Shown: one piece after another, positions 33,687 through 42,213 of the stretch
How positions within the stretch are numbered: position 1 is the first letter of the stretch
Layout of the letters: the number at the start of each line of letters is the position of its first letter
Program-made: the position numbers and the translations under genes
From: Parapedobacter tibetensis
GTDB taxonomy: Bacteria > Bacteroidota > Bacteroidia > Sphingobacteriales > Sphingobacteriaceae
Direction: 5' to 3'
Assembly: GCF_024643205.1 (NCBI RefSeq)
Contig: NZ_JAMKQJ010000002.1
Coordinates: 310,001-374,000 of the forward strand
DNA: 64,000 nt
Notes under the pieces: generated by a model
Told to the model about the DNA's origin: nothing
The model's input: only the letters and a program-made list of their open reading frames with translations
Database searches by the model: none

Positions 33687-36464
33687 TCAAGATTTGGTGA
33701 GGAATTCATCCAAGTTGAGCAAGGCATTGGCCACCACGGTGTAGGCGGCGGTGGCGGTGTCCTTTTCTTTTGAGCCAGCTATTGTTCCAAGCAGTTTAGC
33801 CGCTTCTTCCGGTTGTTGGCGATAATACTGGTACGCCTCCCGATAAAGTTTTTCAAGTGCCACCAACCTATCGGGTAACAGCTGCTTCTGCACCGTGAGA
33901 TGATATCCCGTCTTGATGGATTGTGGAACATCTCCCTTTCCAGCAGCTTCCATCCGCTTGGCCAAGTGAACGGCAGCTTCCAAATACACGGGGTCATTGA
34001 GTGTGGTGAGCGCTTGTAAAGGGGTGTTGGTGGTTATACGGTCTATCAGGCATACCTCCCGGCTGGATGCATCAAAGGTGACATAGGAAGGATAAGGACT
34101 AGTGCGTTTGATGAAGGTATAGACTCCCCGGCGGTATTGATCTTCGCCCTCGCTTTTTGTCCAACGCTCACCACTATATACACTCATCCATACCCCTTCA
34201 GGCTGATAAGGCATCACGCTTGGGCCATGCATCTTGGTGCTCAGTAGACCACTCACGGCAAGTGTCTGGTCGCGTATTTGCTCGGCCGAAAGCCTAAACC
34301 TTGGGCCCCGGGCATAATAGTGGTTGTTGGGATCTTTTTCAGCCAATTCAGTAGTTAACACCGCCGATTGACGGTAGGTCGTGGACGTGACCAGTTCCTT
34401 AAGCAAGCGCTTGACACTCCAGTCCATCTCGTGCATAAGCTGCAAAGCAAGCCAGTCCAGTAGTTCGGGGTGCGTGGGTGGGTCGCTTTGTGTGCCCATA
34501 TCGCCCAATGGTTCCACAATGCCGTGGCCAAACAGCTGTGCCCATAACCGGTTTACCAAGGTACGGGCAGTGAGTGGATTTTCCTCGCTCACCAGCCATT
34601 GGGCAAAGCCCAAGCGGTTTCGGGGTGCATCTGTGGGGAAATCGTGAAGCGACTGAGGTACGTCGGGCTCCACAGCTTGCCCATGCACCAACCAGTTGCC
34701 CCGCTCGAATACGTGGGTTTCCCTTGCCATCTCCGGTGGGTTTTCAATCAATATGGGCACAGACGGAGTTTGTTTGTTTACCAGTTGTAAAAATGTTTCA
34801 TGTACTGCTGGATACCCCGGTTGATCGCGGCCCGGCAATGCCTTCCGAAATGCCATCCATTCTGCCAGACATACTGCTTGACTAGGGGGTATGGAGGGGT
34901 TCTTGAAAAGCAAGTAGATGTCGTGTTTACCCTTCAACGCAGTTATGGGAATGGTAATGGTTTCCATGCCTTGGGTGGCGGGCAACGTGACCTTGGCCAA
35001 TAGCGGGCCGGAAAGCCCTCCCACGCGCATTTCCAACAATCCTCCAGACGTACCTGTTGTGTAGTTCATGTAGAACAGCTCGTCTTCGCCCAGGGTGATG
35101 CCAGGTAACCGAGCGCTTCCGCCATTGCGGATACCCAGCCATTTGGTATCTACCAGCGCGCCATTGACCAATTGGTCGCATGCATGCGCATGTATTTTGG
35201 GCTCAAGTGTATACAAGAAGCGATCGGTAGATGCTGCCATTTCCGGATTCGAATACGTTGCCACCCATTGTTTGATGCGTGCGGCTTGTACGCTATCTTC
35301 CTTATTATAGAAACGGAGTTTAGGATAATCGCCGGGTGTATCTTCGTCGCGCGTATTGTTGAAAAACGCCATGGACTTGTAATATTCCTCGAACTTGATA
35401 GGGTCGTAAGTATGGCTATGGCATTGCACGCATTCAAAGGTGGTGGATAACCATGCCTGATAGGTGGTATTGACACGATCGATGACCGCGGCTACACGGA
35501 ATTCCTCATCATCGGTACCGCCTTCGTCGTTTGCCATGGTGTTGCGATGAAAAGCTGTAGCGATAAGCTGGTCTTTTGAGGCGTTAGGCAATAGGTCTCC
35601 GGCCAACTGTTCAATCGTAAATGTATTAAAAGGCATATCGCGGTTAAAGGCCTTAATTACCCAATCGCGATAGGCCCATATTTCCCTTGATGAATCCTTT
35701 TCATATCCCTTGGTATCCGCATAGCGGGCTATATCCAGCCACCATGAAGCCCAGCGTTCACCAAAGCGGGGCGAGGCCAGCAAACTATCCACCCGCCGTT
35801 CGTAAGCATCGGTTTGCTTATCGTTTATAAATGCCGCTACTTGTTCTGGTGAGGGGGGTAGGCCTATAAGGTCCAATGACAACCGACGGAGCAAGGTGGC
35901 TCGATCCGCTTCGGGCGAAAAGGACAACCCTTGCTCTTTGTGTTTAGCGTTGATGAAATAATCGATATCGCTATGCAACGGGGTACTGTTCCAAAAACTG
36001 AACAAGGAAGCCATGGCCAGGCGGCTTCGGGGAACCTTTACTTCCTTGGGCAAGGAGTAAGCCCAATGCTCACCCCACTTCGCTCCTTGTTCTATCCAGC
36101 GTGTGAGTAGATTGATTTCCTTTTTACTCAACGGAGGCGCATTGTAGGGCATGCGTTCCTCGGGATCCTCTGCTGTAAGCCTGCGGATGAATTCGCTGTG
36201 TTTGGCATCACCGCGGATGATGGCGGGATTGCCCGACTCCGTTGCGGCAAAGGCTTCCTCCTCAAATAAGAGGCTGAATCCGCCATTCTTTTTCACCCCA
36301 CCATGGCAAGTGATGCAATGCTTATTGATAATGGGTTTTACCTCCGCGCTGAAATCAACCGGCTCCTCCTTCCCTTGTAGCAAGGCTATTGCTACCACGA
36401 CTACAGCAATGCCGATACATAATTTCAGCTTATTACTGTGCCAATGAATTGGATAACTTGTCAT
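33687..36464 (-). CDS. PSCyt1/PSCyt2 (DUF1549)/PSD1 (DUF1553) cytochrome protein
   Basis: 925-aa exported multidomain protein. A signal anchor (about 13-30) precedes a planctomycete-type cytochrome domain with haem site CITCHGG (about residue 51) and RMPYNAPPLSKKEINLLTRW. Next is DUF1549/PSCyt2 (HSDIDYFINAKH, LRRLSLDLIGLPPSPEQVAAF, RWASWWLDIARYADTKGYEKD), then a carbohydrate-binding-like segment, then DUF1553/PSD1 (NPLTARTLVNRLWAQLFGHGIVEPLGDMG, FDASSREVCLIDR, LNDPVYLEAA). First gene of the four-gene operon. The family is linked to oxidation of polysaccharide-derived sugars in planctomycetes (established as association only). Confidence 0.93.
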   Translation of the reverse strand: MTSYPIHWHSNKLKLCIGIAVVVVAIALLQGKEEPVDFSAEVKPIINKHCITCHGGVKKNGGFSLLFEEEAFAATESGNPAIIRGDAKHSEFIRRLTAEDPEERMPYNAPPLSKKEINLLTRWIEQGAKWGEHWAYSLPKEVKVPRSRLAMASLFSFWNSTPLHSDIDYFINAKHKEQGLSFSPEADRATLLRRLSLDLIGLPPSPEQVAAFINDKQTDAYERRVDSLLASPRFGERWASWWLDIARYADTKGYEKDSSREIWAYRDWVIKAFNRDMPFNTFTIEQLAGDLLPNASKDQLIATAFHRNTMANDEGGTDDEEFRVAAVIDRVNTTYQAWLSTTFECVQCHSHTYDPIKFEEYYKSMAFFNNTRDEDTPGDYPKLRFYNKEDSVQAARIKQWVATYSNPEMAASTDRFLYTLEPKIHAHACDQLVNGALVDTKWLGIRNGGSARLPGITLGEDELFYMNYTTGTSGGLLEMRVGGLSGPLLAKVTLPATQGMETITIPITALKGKHDIYLLFKNPSIPPSQAVCLAEWMAFRKALPGRDQPGYPAVHETFLQLVNKQTPSVPILIENPPEMARETHVFERGNWLVHGQAVEPDVPQSLHDFPTDAPRNRLGFAQWLVSEENPLTARTLVNRLWAQLFGHGIVEPLGDMGTQSDPPTHPELLDWLALQLMHEMDWSVKRLLKELVTSTTYRQSAVLTTELAEKDPNNHYYARGPRFRLSAEQIRDQTLAVSGLLSTKMHGPSVMPYQPEGVWMSVYSGERWTKSEGEDQYRRGVYTFIKRTSPYPSYVTFDASSREVCLIDRITTNTPLQALTTLNDPVYLEAAVHLAKRMEAAGKGDVPQSIKTGYHLTVQKQLLPDRLVALEKLYREAYQYYRQQPEEAAKLLGTIAGSKEKDTATAAYTVVANALLNLDEFLTKS

Positions 36465-36491
36465 GTATTCATTGCCGTTTTAAGGCTATTT

Positions 36492-36734
36492 AGTGTCTGT
36501 CTATAATGTTGTCTGGCTGCGTTGCACTCACTCAAAAAATGCTCATTTACCGTCAGTAAACTGCGCTTTTTATTCATCTCATGTTTACTTTACGGGCATT
36601 CATGATTGCTTCGCAGTTTTCATTTCGCGCGCCTTGCCAGTCATCATTATTCCAACGGTCTGCTTTCAGCGGCAGTCATGAGGCTGCAAGCAGCGTTCTA
36701 GTCTAGCCACCGACTTTATGGATAGACTCTATTT
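36492..36734. mobile_element. MITE-like element with imperfect terminal inverted repeats
   Basis: AGTGTCTGTCTATAA at 36492-36506 matches the reverse complement of 36716-36730 at 12 of 15 positions. The hexamer CTATTT occurs just outside the left end (36486-36491) and again at 36729-36734, as a target-site duplication would. About 240 bases, no coding potential, no transposase. It separates the cytochrome operon promoter from the PIN remnant. 36735-36877 holds nothing that I recognise. Confidence 0.4.
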
Positions 36735-36877
36735 AAGGATTATGTTCGTTATATTGGTTAAATTAAGAAGCACCTATACAAGCAGGTACTTCAAATCAGA
36801 TTCTAATATAGCAATTCACACTATTGTTATATGTTCCAGCACGATTATTGAAACACACAGGATTCCGAGCTTTCGCA

Positions 36878-37045
36878 TCACAGCAGCTTTACAAAATCTT
36901 CCAATTTGATTACGTTAATGGCTGGGAACTCGATGGATTTCAAAATATTGAAGTGCTTGTCGTCTACGATAACAGAAAAAGCCGAACGACGGGAGATAGA
37001 CCGTAGAATCACATTGGTGTCAAGCACCACTTTTAATGTCGGCAT
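36878..37045 (-). pseudogene. PIN-domain toxin with internal deletion
   Basis: A 55-codon frame that fuses the start of a PIN nuclease toxin (MPTLKVVLDTNVILRSISRR, with the first catalytic Asp9) directly to its end (VDDKHFNILKSIEFPAINVI, then KLEDFVKLL). A full PIN toxin of this type is about 140 residues, so roughly 80 residues carrying the other acidic residues are gone while the frame is kept. It starts 2 bases after the antitoxin stop, the normal operon arrangement. Almost certainly inactive as a nuclease. Confidence 0.8.
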
Positions 37046-37047
37046 GG

Positions 37048-37260
37048 TTAAGCCTTATCCAATAGCTGCTTCAATTTTTTGTCACTGTATCTTTTCTCGT
37101 CCCAAATGGTATCGGCTTTATCCCTCGCCCTTTCGAGCAAGAATTTGGACATTACCTTTTTTAGTTCCAACAATTGGCCTTCCGGCAAGTCCACAGAAAA
37201 TAACTTCAGTAATTCTGCTTGCACATTACTCAAAGGAGGATTAATTGATATAGTTGCCAT
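37048..37260 (-). CDS. Antitoxin of PIN-toxin module
   Basis: 70-aa protein from ATG 37260; central helix LPEGQLLELKKVMSKFLLERARDK and a Lys-rich tail (SDKKLKQLLDKA), as in the short antitoxins that precede PIN toxins in Bacteroidota. No classical DNA-binding motif is obvious. Intact although its toxin is truncated. A TAATTTTG -7 box lies 16 bases upstream. Confidence 0.75.
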   Translation of the reverse strand: MATISINPPLSNVQAELLKLFSVDLPEGQLLELKKVMSKFLLERARDKADTIWDEKRYSDKKLKQLLDKA

Positions 37261-37276
37261 AGTTATCCGTTTTATT

Positions 37277-37284
37277 CAAAATTA
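37277..37284 (-). promoter_or_regulatory. -7 promoter box for the antitoxin gene
   Basis: Minus-strand TAATTTTG matches TAnnTTTG, 16 bases before the antitoxin ATG. The upstream -33 region is A/T-rich without a clear TTTG. Confidence 0.45.
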
Positions 37285-37394
37285 CTAAAATTTTTTAATT
37301 TAATTATTCTTCGCCTTTACCCTGCAGGGCAACCACATTTAACTTTTTCGTCATTGCGAAATTTTAGAGTTGTGCCAACCCATTGGAGGGATAA

Positions 37395-37427
37395 TGACAG
37401 CACGCTATGAAGCGTGTTCTTCTGTCA
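37395..37427 (-). terminator. Nested hairpin at the 3' end of the 37405 gene
   Basis: TGACAG/CTGTCA outer arms and CACGCT/AGCGTG inner arms form a stem overlapping the last codons and the stop of the minus-strand gene. No T-run follows, so it may stabilise the 3' end rather than terminate intrinsically. Confidence 0.4.
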
Positions 37428-37818
37428 TCAGACCGTCCTGCTTTTTCCGGGACGTTAATGCTTCATTTCCCTGTTGCTGTGTTTCTAGGAGCTGGAGTGA
37501 GGCAGTTAACGACTTGTCAAGTGCATCCGTAGCGCTGTTCGTTTCAGTCATACGCATGTCGTCTCGGATCAGCGATAATAGTTTCAGGTTTTCTTCCTGT
37601 TGTTGGCGACCAAGCTCAGTTTGGAGGTCGGCCAGTCCGTTGTGCAACGATGTTTCGAAGCTCGCGTCATTTACCGGTACTTCGATTCTGGGCATAACCA
37701 CCGCTACTTGTGCAGTTTCATGATTGTCCTTTGTTCCCTTATCATGGGCTACCGCGCCGAAGATGGTCGTTGCCATCAGTGCGCCGGTTAATAATAGATT
37801 TTTTGTCTTCATTGTCAT
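37405..37818 (-). CDS. Small periplasmic protein of unknown function
   Basis: 137 aa from ATG 37818 (ATG 37812, MKTKNLLL, is equally possible). Signal peptide of about 24 residues ending AVA; the mature protein is hydrophilic and helix-rich with many Gln, Glu and Leu (LHNGLADLQTELGRQQQEEN, LDKSLTASLQLLETQQQGNE), suggesting a short coiled-coil protein. I recognise no family. Its upstream region has a GCAACCTTTT-type element, suggesting control by an alternative (ECF) sigma factor rather than the housekeeping one. Confidence 0.7.
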   Translation of the reverse strand: MTMKTKNLLLTGALMATTIFGAVAHDKGTKDNHETAQVAVVMPRIEVPVNDASFETSLHNGLADLQTELGRQQQEENLKLLSLIRDDMRMTETNSATDALDKSLTASLQLLETQQQGNEALTSRKKQDGLMTEEHAS

Positions 37819-37837
37819 TTGTTAAAAGTTATTTATC

Positions 37838-37871
37838 CATAAGATACCTTTTAAGCCAAAAGGTTGCAAAA
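37838..37871 (-). promoter_or_regulatory. Candidate ECF-type promoter
   Basis: On the minus strand, TTTTGCAACCTTTTGG (37856-37871) followed by TATCTTATG (37838-37846), ending about 20 bases before the start codon. The GCAACCTTTT element resembles motifs seen before ECF-sigma-controlled genes in Flavobacteriia and Sphingobacteriia (from memory). Confidence 0.4.
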
Positions 37872-38016
37872 CAATGTGTTAAAAATTGTTAATGAGATTT
37901 TCATGACATTTTGTTTTAAGTCGGTGTCCATGATAGATGCCCGGTTTCAGTAAGGACATTGTAAACTTAATATCCCCTTAATCCCTGCATAATAAGGCTT
38001 CCGTTGTTTTGGCAAT

Positions 38017-38892
38017 ATGAAATCGCGTCTGTTGCCAGCATATCTGCTGATCCTATGCTGTATTGGCTTAATGAACACCCAAGCTCAGCCGAGATCTGCC
38101 GTTCGGCACTTGCAAACACTGGATTCTTTGGGGGCAGCGCAAGGTGTGGCATATATACAAGGCCAACTGTTTGCCTATGGCGATCGCGAAGTTGGGGTGA
38201 TGCGCGCCTATACAGTGACTGATACACTCAAGTACCTGCACCGTGAGTATCAATTTACAGTGGACGGAAAAAACCTGATTAATCACCCAACGGGTATCGC
38301 TTGGAATGGGAGTTCCCCTACTTTTGTTGGCAATACTGTACGCCTGAACAAGGAAGGAACACAATGGAAGGCAGTGATCCACGCCGTGGATTGGGACGGG
38401 TTGATGCGTACCAAGACCTTGGATGGCAACTTGCTGGCGACCATTGAGGACGATGCCTGCATACAGGGGACAAGGCCGGAATACGTGCGCTATAAAGACA
38501 AATGGATGGTGGCGACTGCCGATTATGGTCCGCAGGGAAACGAAGTACGGCTGTATGACCCTGAAAAGTTATTGACGGCAAAGAAAACTTCCGAAAAAGG
38601 AGTGTTGATCGGAAAGTTTAGCTGCTCACCTTGGGTGCAAAACCTTCACTGGATACCCGAGAAAGGGATGTTGGTATTGGTACAAAACCAAATAGAAGGT
38701 AGGCGGTGGCGGCTTACCTTTCTCAATCTTGAAGCTTCAATGGAAAGCGGAGAGGAAGCCGTAGTGAATGTGGCGGATATCGACCGGGGCGACGAATTGG
38801 AAGGATTTACGTTATTGGGGGATACTTCCAATGGCGTTGCGATATCTTCATCGCGAAAAAACAATGCGGCATTGCTGGATATCCAATGGTAA
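38017..38892 (+). CDS. Secreted protein of unknown function, operon with SusC/SusD pair 3
   Basis: 291 aa with a signal peptide (LLPAYLLILCCIGLMNTQAQ; a lipobox LILC is an alternative reading). Repeated beta-strand segments (GVAYIQGQLFAYGD, GTRPEYVRYKDKWMVATAD, WVQNLHWIPEKGMLVLVQ) suggest a six-bladed-propeller-like fold, but I do not recognise a family or catalytic residues. It ends 32 bases before susC of pair 3 and is probably co-transcribed, which hints at a surface or periplasmic role in the same uptake process. Nothing else recognisable lies in 37872-38016. Confidence 0.75.
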   Translation: MKSRLLPAYLLILCCIGLMNTQAQPRSAVRHLQTLDSLGAAQGVAYIQGQLFAYGDREVGVMRAYTVTDTLKYLHREYQFTVDGKNLINHPTGIAWNGSSPTFVGNTVRLNKEGTQWKAVIHAVDWDGLMRTKTLDGNLLATIEDDACIQGTRPEYVRYKDKWMVATADYGPQGNEVRLYDPEKLLTAKKTSEKGVLIGKFSCSPWVQNLHWIPEKGMLVLVQNQIEGRRWRLTFLNLEASMESGEEAVVNVADIDRGDELEGFTLLGDTSNGVAISSSRKNNAALLDIQW

Positions 38893-38924
38893 TCTTCTTT
38901 AAGTCAAATTCAATCAACTAGTAT

Positions 38925-41900
38925 ATGGTAACTCGTTTATTCATTATTTTCTTTTTTCTTTTTGGGTTTCTAATCGAAACCTCTGCGCAATCTGTTGTTG
39001 AGGGAACCATTACCGGCGAAAACAATGCGCCGCTGGCTGGTGTATCCGTAGTAGAAAAGGGGACTTCCAACGGTGTCTCAACCAATGCAGACGGACATTA
39101 CCGCATCAATATTGGCGCTGGTGCTACCCTAATAATTACCCATATGGGGTACGCACCCAAAGAAGTGGCAGTCGATGGCCGTCGTTTGGTAAACGTCCAG
39201 TTAGATCTTGAAGCGCAACTTTTGGAAGAAGTGGTCATGATCGGTTACCAAAGCTTACGCAAATCGGACCTTACAGGAGCCATCTCAAATGTACAGGCCA
39301 AGGACCTTAACCTGACCACACCCACCGTGGGGCAGGCGATGGTAGGTAAAATTGCCGGCGTGCAAGTGTCGCAGGTGTCAGGAGCACCCTACGAAACCAC
39401 CAAAGTAAGGATAAGGGGTGTAGGATCCATTAACGCCAGCTCGGCGCCACTGTACGTTATTGATGGATATCCTGCAGGTAACGACGTGTACATCAATCCA
39501 AACGACATTGAGTCCATCGATATCCTGAAAGACGCCGCTTCCGCCGCCATCTATGGGTCAAGGGCTTCCGGCGGCGTGGTGCTCATCACTACCAAACGTG
39601 GTAAAGAAGGTAAAGCCCAGATCAATTTTGACTATCAGTCAGGCATACAGCAATTGGAAAAGAAGGTGAAGCTACTCAACGCCACACAGTTTGTGGATTT
39701 GTTGATCGATGCCCGGAATAACAATTATCGCAACCTCATGGAAAATGCAGGGCGTACTTGGAATGATGCCATGTATTCCGACCCCAATGATGTGCGGGTG
39801 GCCAATGTAGGAAACGCCGGAGGAGTGAGTATCCCAACCGAATATTATGATTTCGCCAACCAACGGATGGTTGCACCTACTGTCAATACCGACTGGCAGG
39901 ATGAACTCTATCGAAATGCACATGCCCAGCGTTATAATTTATCGTTTGCCGGGGGAAACAACCTGGCCCGGTATTTCGTGAGCGGGGGTTACCAAAAGCA
40001 ACCGGGAATCATCAAAACGACTGGACAAGACCGGCTCAATCTACGGGTAAATATCGACTCGGATGTGAGCGAAAAGTTTAAGGTGGGTGCAAACATTGCT
40101 GTGACCTCCAATGAAAACCGGGAAGTGCGGGAAGGGCGCTTTCACCAAGGCCCAATCCTAGGAGCGCTCATTTATATGCCCATTTTCCCGGCATACAACG
40201 AAGACGGTACCCTAGCAAAAAACAAGGCTGCGTCGTTGGCTCCTGCTTTCGGTTTCCAGACCATCGAAAACCCATTGGCGTTGGCCAGCGAAACCATCAT
40301 CAGCAGACGGGGGCAACGGGGAACATATAACGTGCATGCCAGCTACGACATTTTGGATGGGTTGACATTCAAAGCCAATGTGGGGATGCAGACCTACCAC
40401 GAGAAATATGAGTTTTACCTGCCTACGAGCCTGAGCAGCGGTAATAACCCGCCGTATTCCGACCAGTCCAAAACAGCGGCGATGGCCACGGCACGCACCA
40501 TTGACGAGCGCGACCAAGTGGGCGAATTTACGCTGAGTTACCTCAAGGATTTCGGCAAGCATTCCATCAATGCCCTGGCCGGCTATACGGTGCAGGTTAC
40601 TGATCGGGATGTCATCAGTGTGACAGCAAACGGTTTTGAAAATGACAACATTCCGGAGATTACCGGCAAAGGGGCCGATCCTTCCAACTTCCAACTAAAT
40701 GATGCCACAGGCAAGTCTGAAAACCACTTGCTGTCATACCTGGCCCGGATAGGTTATAACTTCGATAGCCGCTACTACTTGTCAGCTTCGTTCCGGCGTG
40801 ATGGCTCTTCCCGTTTCGGCCCGCTCAACCGCTACGGCAACTTTCCTTCCGTATCAGCTGCTTGGAATATCTCGAATGAGCCATTCTATGACGATTGGCT
40901 GGGTATGGGGTCGTCCCTGAAGTTACGAACAAGCTGGGGGTTAAGCGGCAATAACAACATCGGTAACTACAATTACGAACAGGTGGTATCCAGTCCGGGA
41001 GGGGTGGTATTCGGCGATGGTACCATCGCCTCTGCCATCTGGCCGCGAGACATGCGCGACTTGTCTCTCGGTTGGGAATCAACTAGCCAATTTAATATAG
41101 GGGTGGATGCCGAATTGTTGAACAGGAGATTGTCGGTCATTGCCAACTTATACTTGAGCCAGTCGTACAATTTGCTCTTTTACCGACCTATTTCAGCCAT
41201 TTCAGGCACATCAACCATATTGACCAATATGCGCAATTCCAACGTAGAGAACAGGGGATTCGACCTGCAATTGGATGCGGTGGTCGTTGCCAAACAAGAT
41301 TTCAACCTCAATATGAGCGGCAATTTCTCACTCAATCGAAATGAAGTGCTTGATTTAGGAGGCGCGAGCACCATCATAACCAATGGCGCCGAACGTTCGT
41401 ACCTCACCCATATCACCACCACGGGCCACCCCATAGGGATGTTCTACGGATTCAAGGTAGCGGGTATGGTACGTGAAGTTGATATGGAAAACATCGCCAA
41501 GGACGATGCCATGTACGATGCGGCCACGCAAAGTTTTCCCGCTGGTTACCAGATACAGGGGCCGCCGCGCTCCCTCGCATCAAGCAATCCGCTACGGCCT
41601 GGCGACCTCTATTTCGCAGACGTGAATGGCGATGGGATAGTGAATGATGAGGATAAAACGGTCATCGGAAACCCTTATCCAGATTTTACTTATGGGCTAT
41701 CAGTTACCGGCAACTATAAAAACCTCGACTTTTCGGTGGCGCTTAACGGGTCGCAAGGCAACGAGGTGTTGGATGGCCAGGACTATTACCTCTTTAACAT
41801 GGAAGCTTCAGGCAATCAATATGCCGTGGTGGATGACCGTTTCCGGAGCGAGAACGACCCGGGTAATGGCTGGGTGTACAAAGCGTCGCGGGGAGGAACC

Positions 41901-42191
41901 CAGAGCAATAGTACGCGGTTGTCTACTTTTTATCTCCAGGATGGGTCTTATTTACGGATCACCAACATCACGCTGGGCTACACCTTGCGTAACCTAGCGA
42001 CTTTGGATCGGATGAACGTTTCCGCGTTGCGGATTTTCCTTGGGGTTGATAATGCCTACACGTTTACCAATTACCTGGGCTACAACCCGGAGGTAGATTA
42101 CAACGACGGGGAAAACCTTACACCGGGTGTTGACTATGGGAAATATCCCCTGATGCGGGCGTACAATCTTGGGGTGAAAGTTACTTTTTAA
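38925..42191 (+). CDS. SusC/RagA TonB-dependent transporter (pair 3)
   Basis: 1088 aa. Signal peptide (FIIFFFLFGFLIETSAQ), carboxypeptidase-regulatory-like domain (VEGTITGENNAPLAGVSVVEKGTSNGVSTNADG), EEVVMIGYQS, plug (VGKIAGVQVSQVSG, VRIRGVGSINASSAPLYVIDG, DILKDAASAAIYGSRASGG) and barrel ending YNLGVKVTF. The plug and barrel are complete. Followed 22 bases later by its susD. Substrate unknown. Confidence 0.94.
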   Translation: MVTRLFIIFFFLFGFLIETSAQSVVEGTITGENNAPLAGVSVVEKGTSNGVSTNADGHYRINIGAGATLIITHMGYAPKEVAVDGRRLVNVQLDLEAQLLEEVVMIGYQSLRKSDLTGAISNVQAKDLNLTTPTVGQAMVGKIAGVQVSQVSGAPYETTKVRIRGVGSINASSAPLYVIDGYPAGNDVYINPNDIESIDILKDAASAAIYGSRASGGVVLITTKRGKEGKAQINFDYQSGIQQLEKKVKLLNATQFVDLLIDARNNNYRNLMENAGRTWNDAMYSDPNDVRVANVGNAGGVSIPTEYYDFANQRMVAPTVNTDWQDELYRNAHAQRYNLSFAGGNNLARYFVSGGYQKQPGIIKTTGQDRLNLRVNIDSDVSEKFKVGANIAVTSNENREVREGRFHQGPILGALIYMPIFPAYNEDGTLAKNKAASLAPAFGFQTIENPLALASETIISRRGQRGTYNVHASYDILDGLTFKANVGMQTYHEKYEFYLPTSLSSGNNPPYSDQSKTAAMATARTIDERDQVGEFTLSYLKDFGKHSINALAGYTVQVTDRDVISVTANGFENDNIPEITGKGADPSNFQLNDATGKSENHLLSYLARIGYNFDSRYYLSASFRRDGSSRFGPLNRYGNFPSVSAAWNISNEPFYDDWLGMGSSLKLRTSWGLSGNNNIGNYNYEQVVSSPGGVVFGDGTIASAIWPRDMRDLSLGWESTSQFNIGVDAELLNRRLSVIANLYLSQSYNLLFYRPISAISGTSTILTNMRNSNVENRGFDLQLDAVVVAKQDFNLNMSGNFSLNRNEVLDLGGASTIITNGAERSYLTHITTTGHPIGMFYGFKVAGMVREVDMENIAKDDAMYDAATQSFPAGYQIQGPPRSLASSNPLRPGDLYFADVNGDGIVNDEDKTVIGNPYPDFTYGLSVTGNYKNLDFSVALNGSQGNEVLDGQDYYLFNMEASGNQYAVVDDRFRSENDPGNGWVYKASRGGTQSNSTRLSTFYLQDGSYLRITNITLGYTLRNLATLDRMNVSALRIFLGVDNAYTFTNYLGYNPEVDYNDGENLTPGVDYGKYPLMRAYNLGVKVTF

Positions 42192-42213
42192 CAACATTAA
42201 ATCAGTTGAAAGC

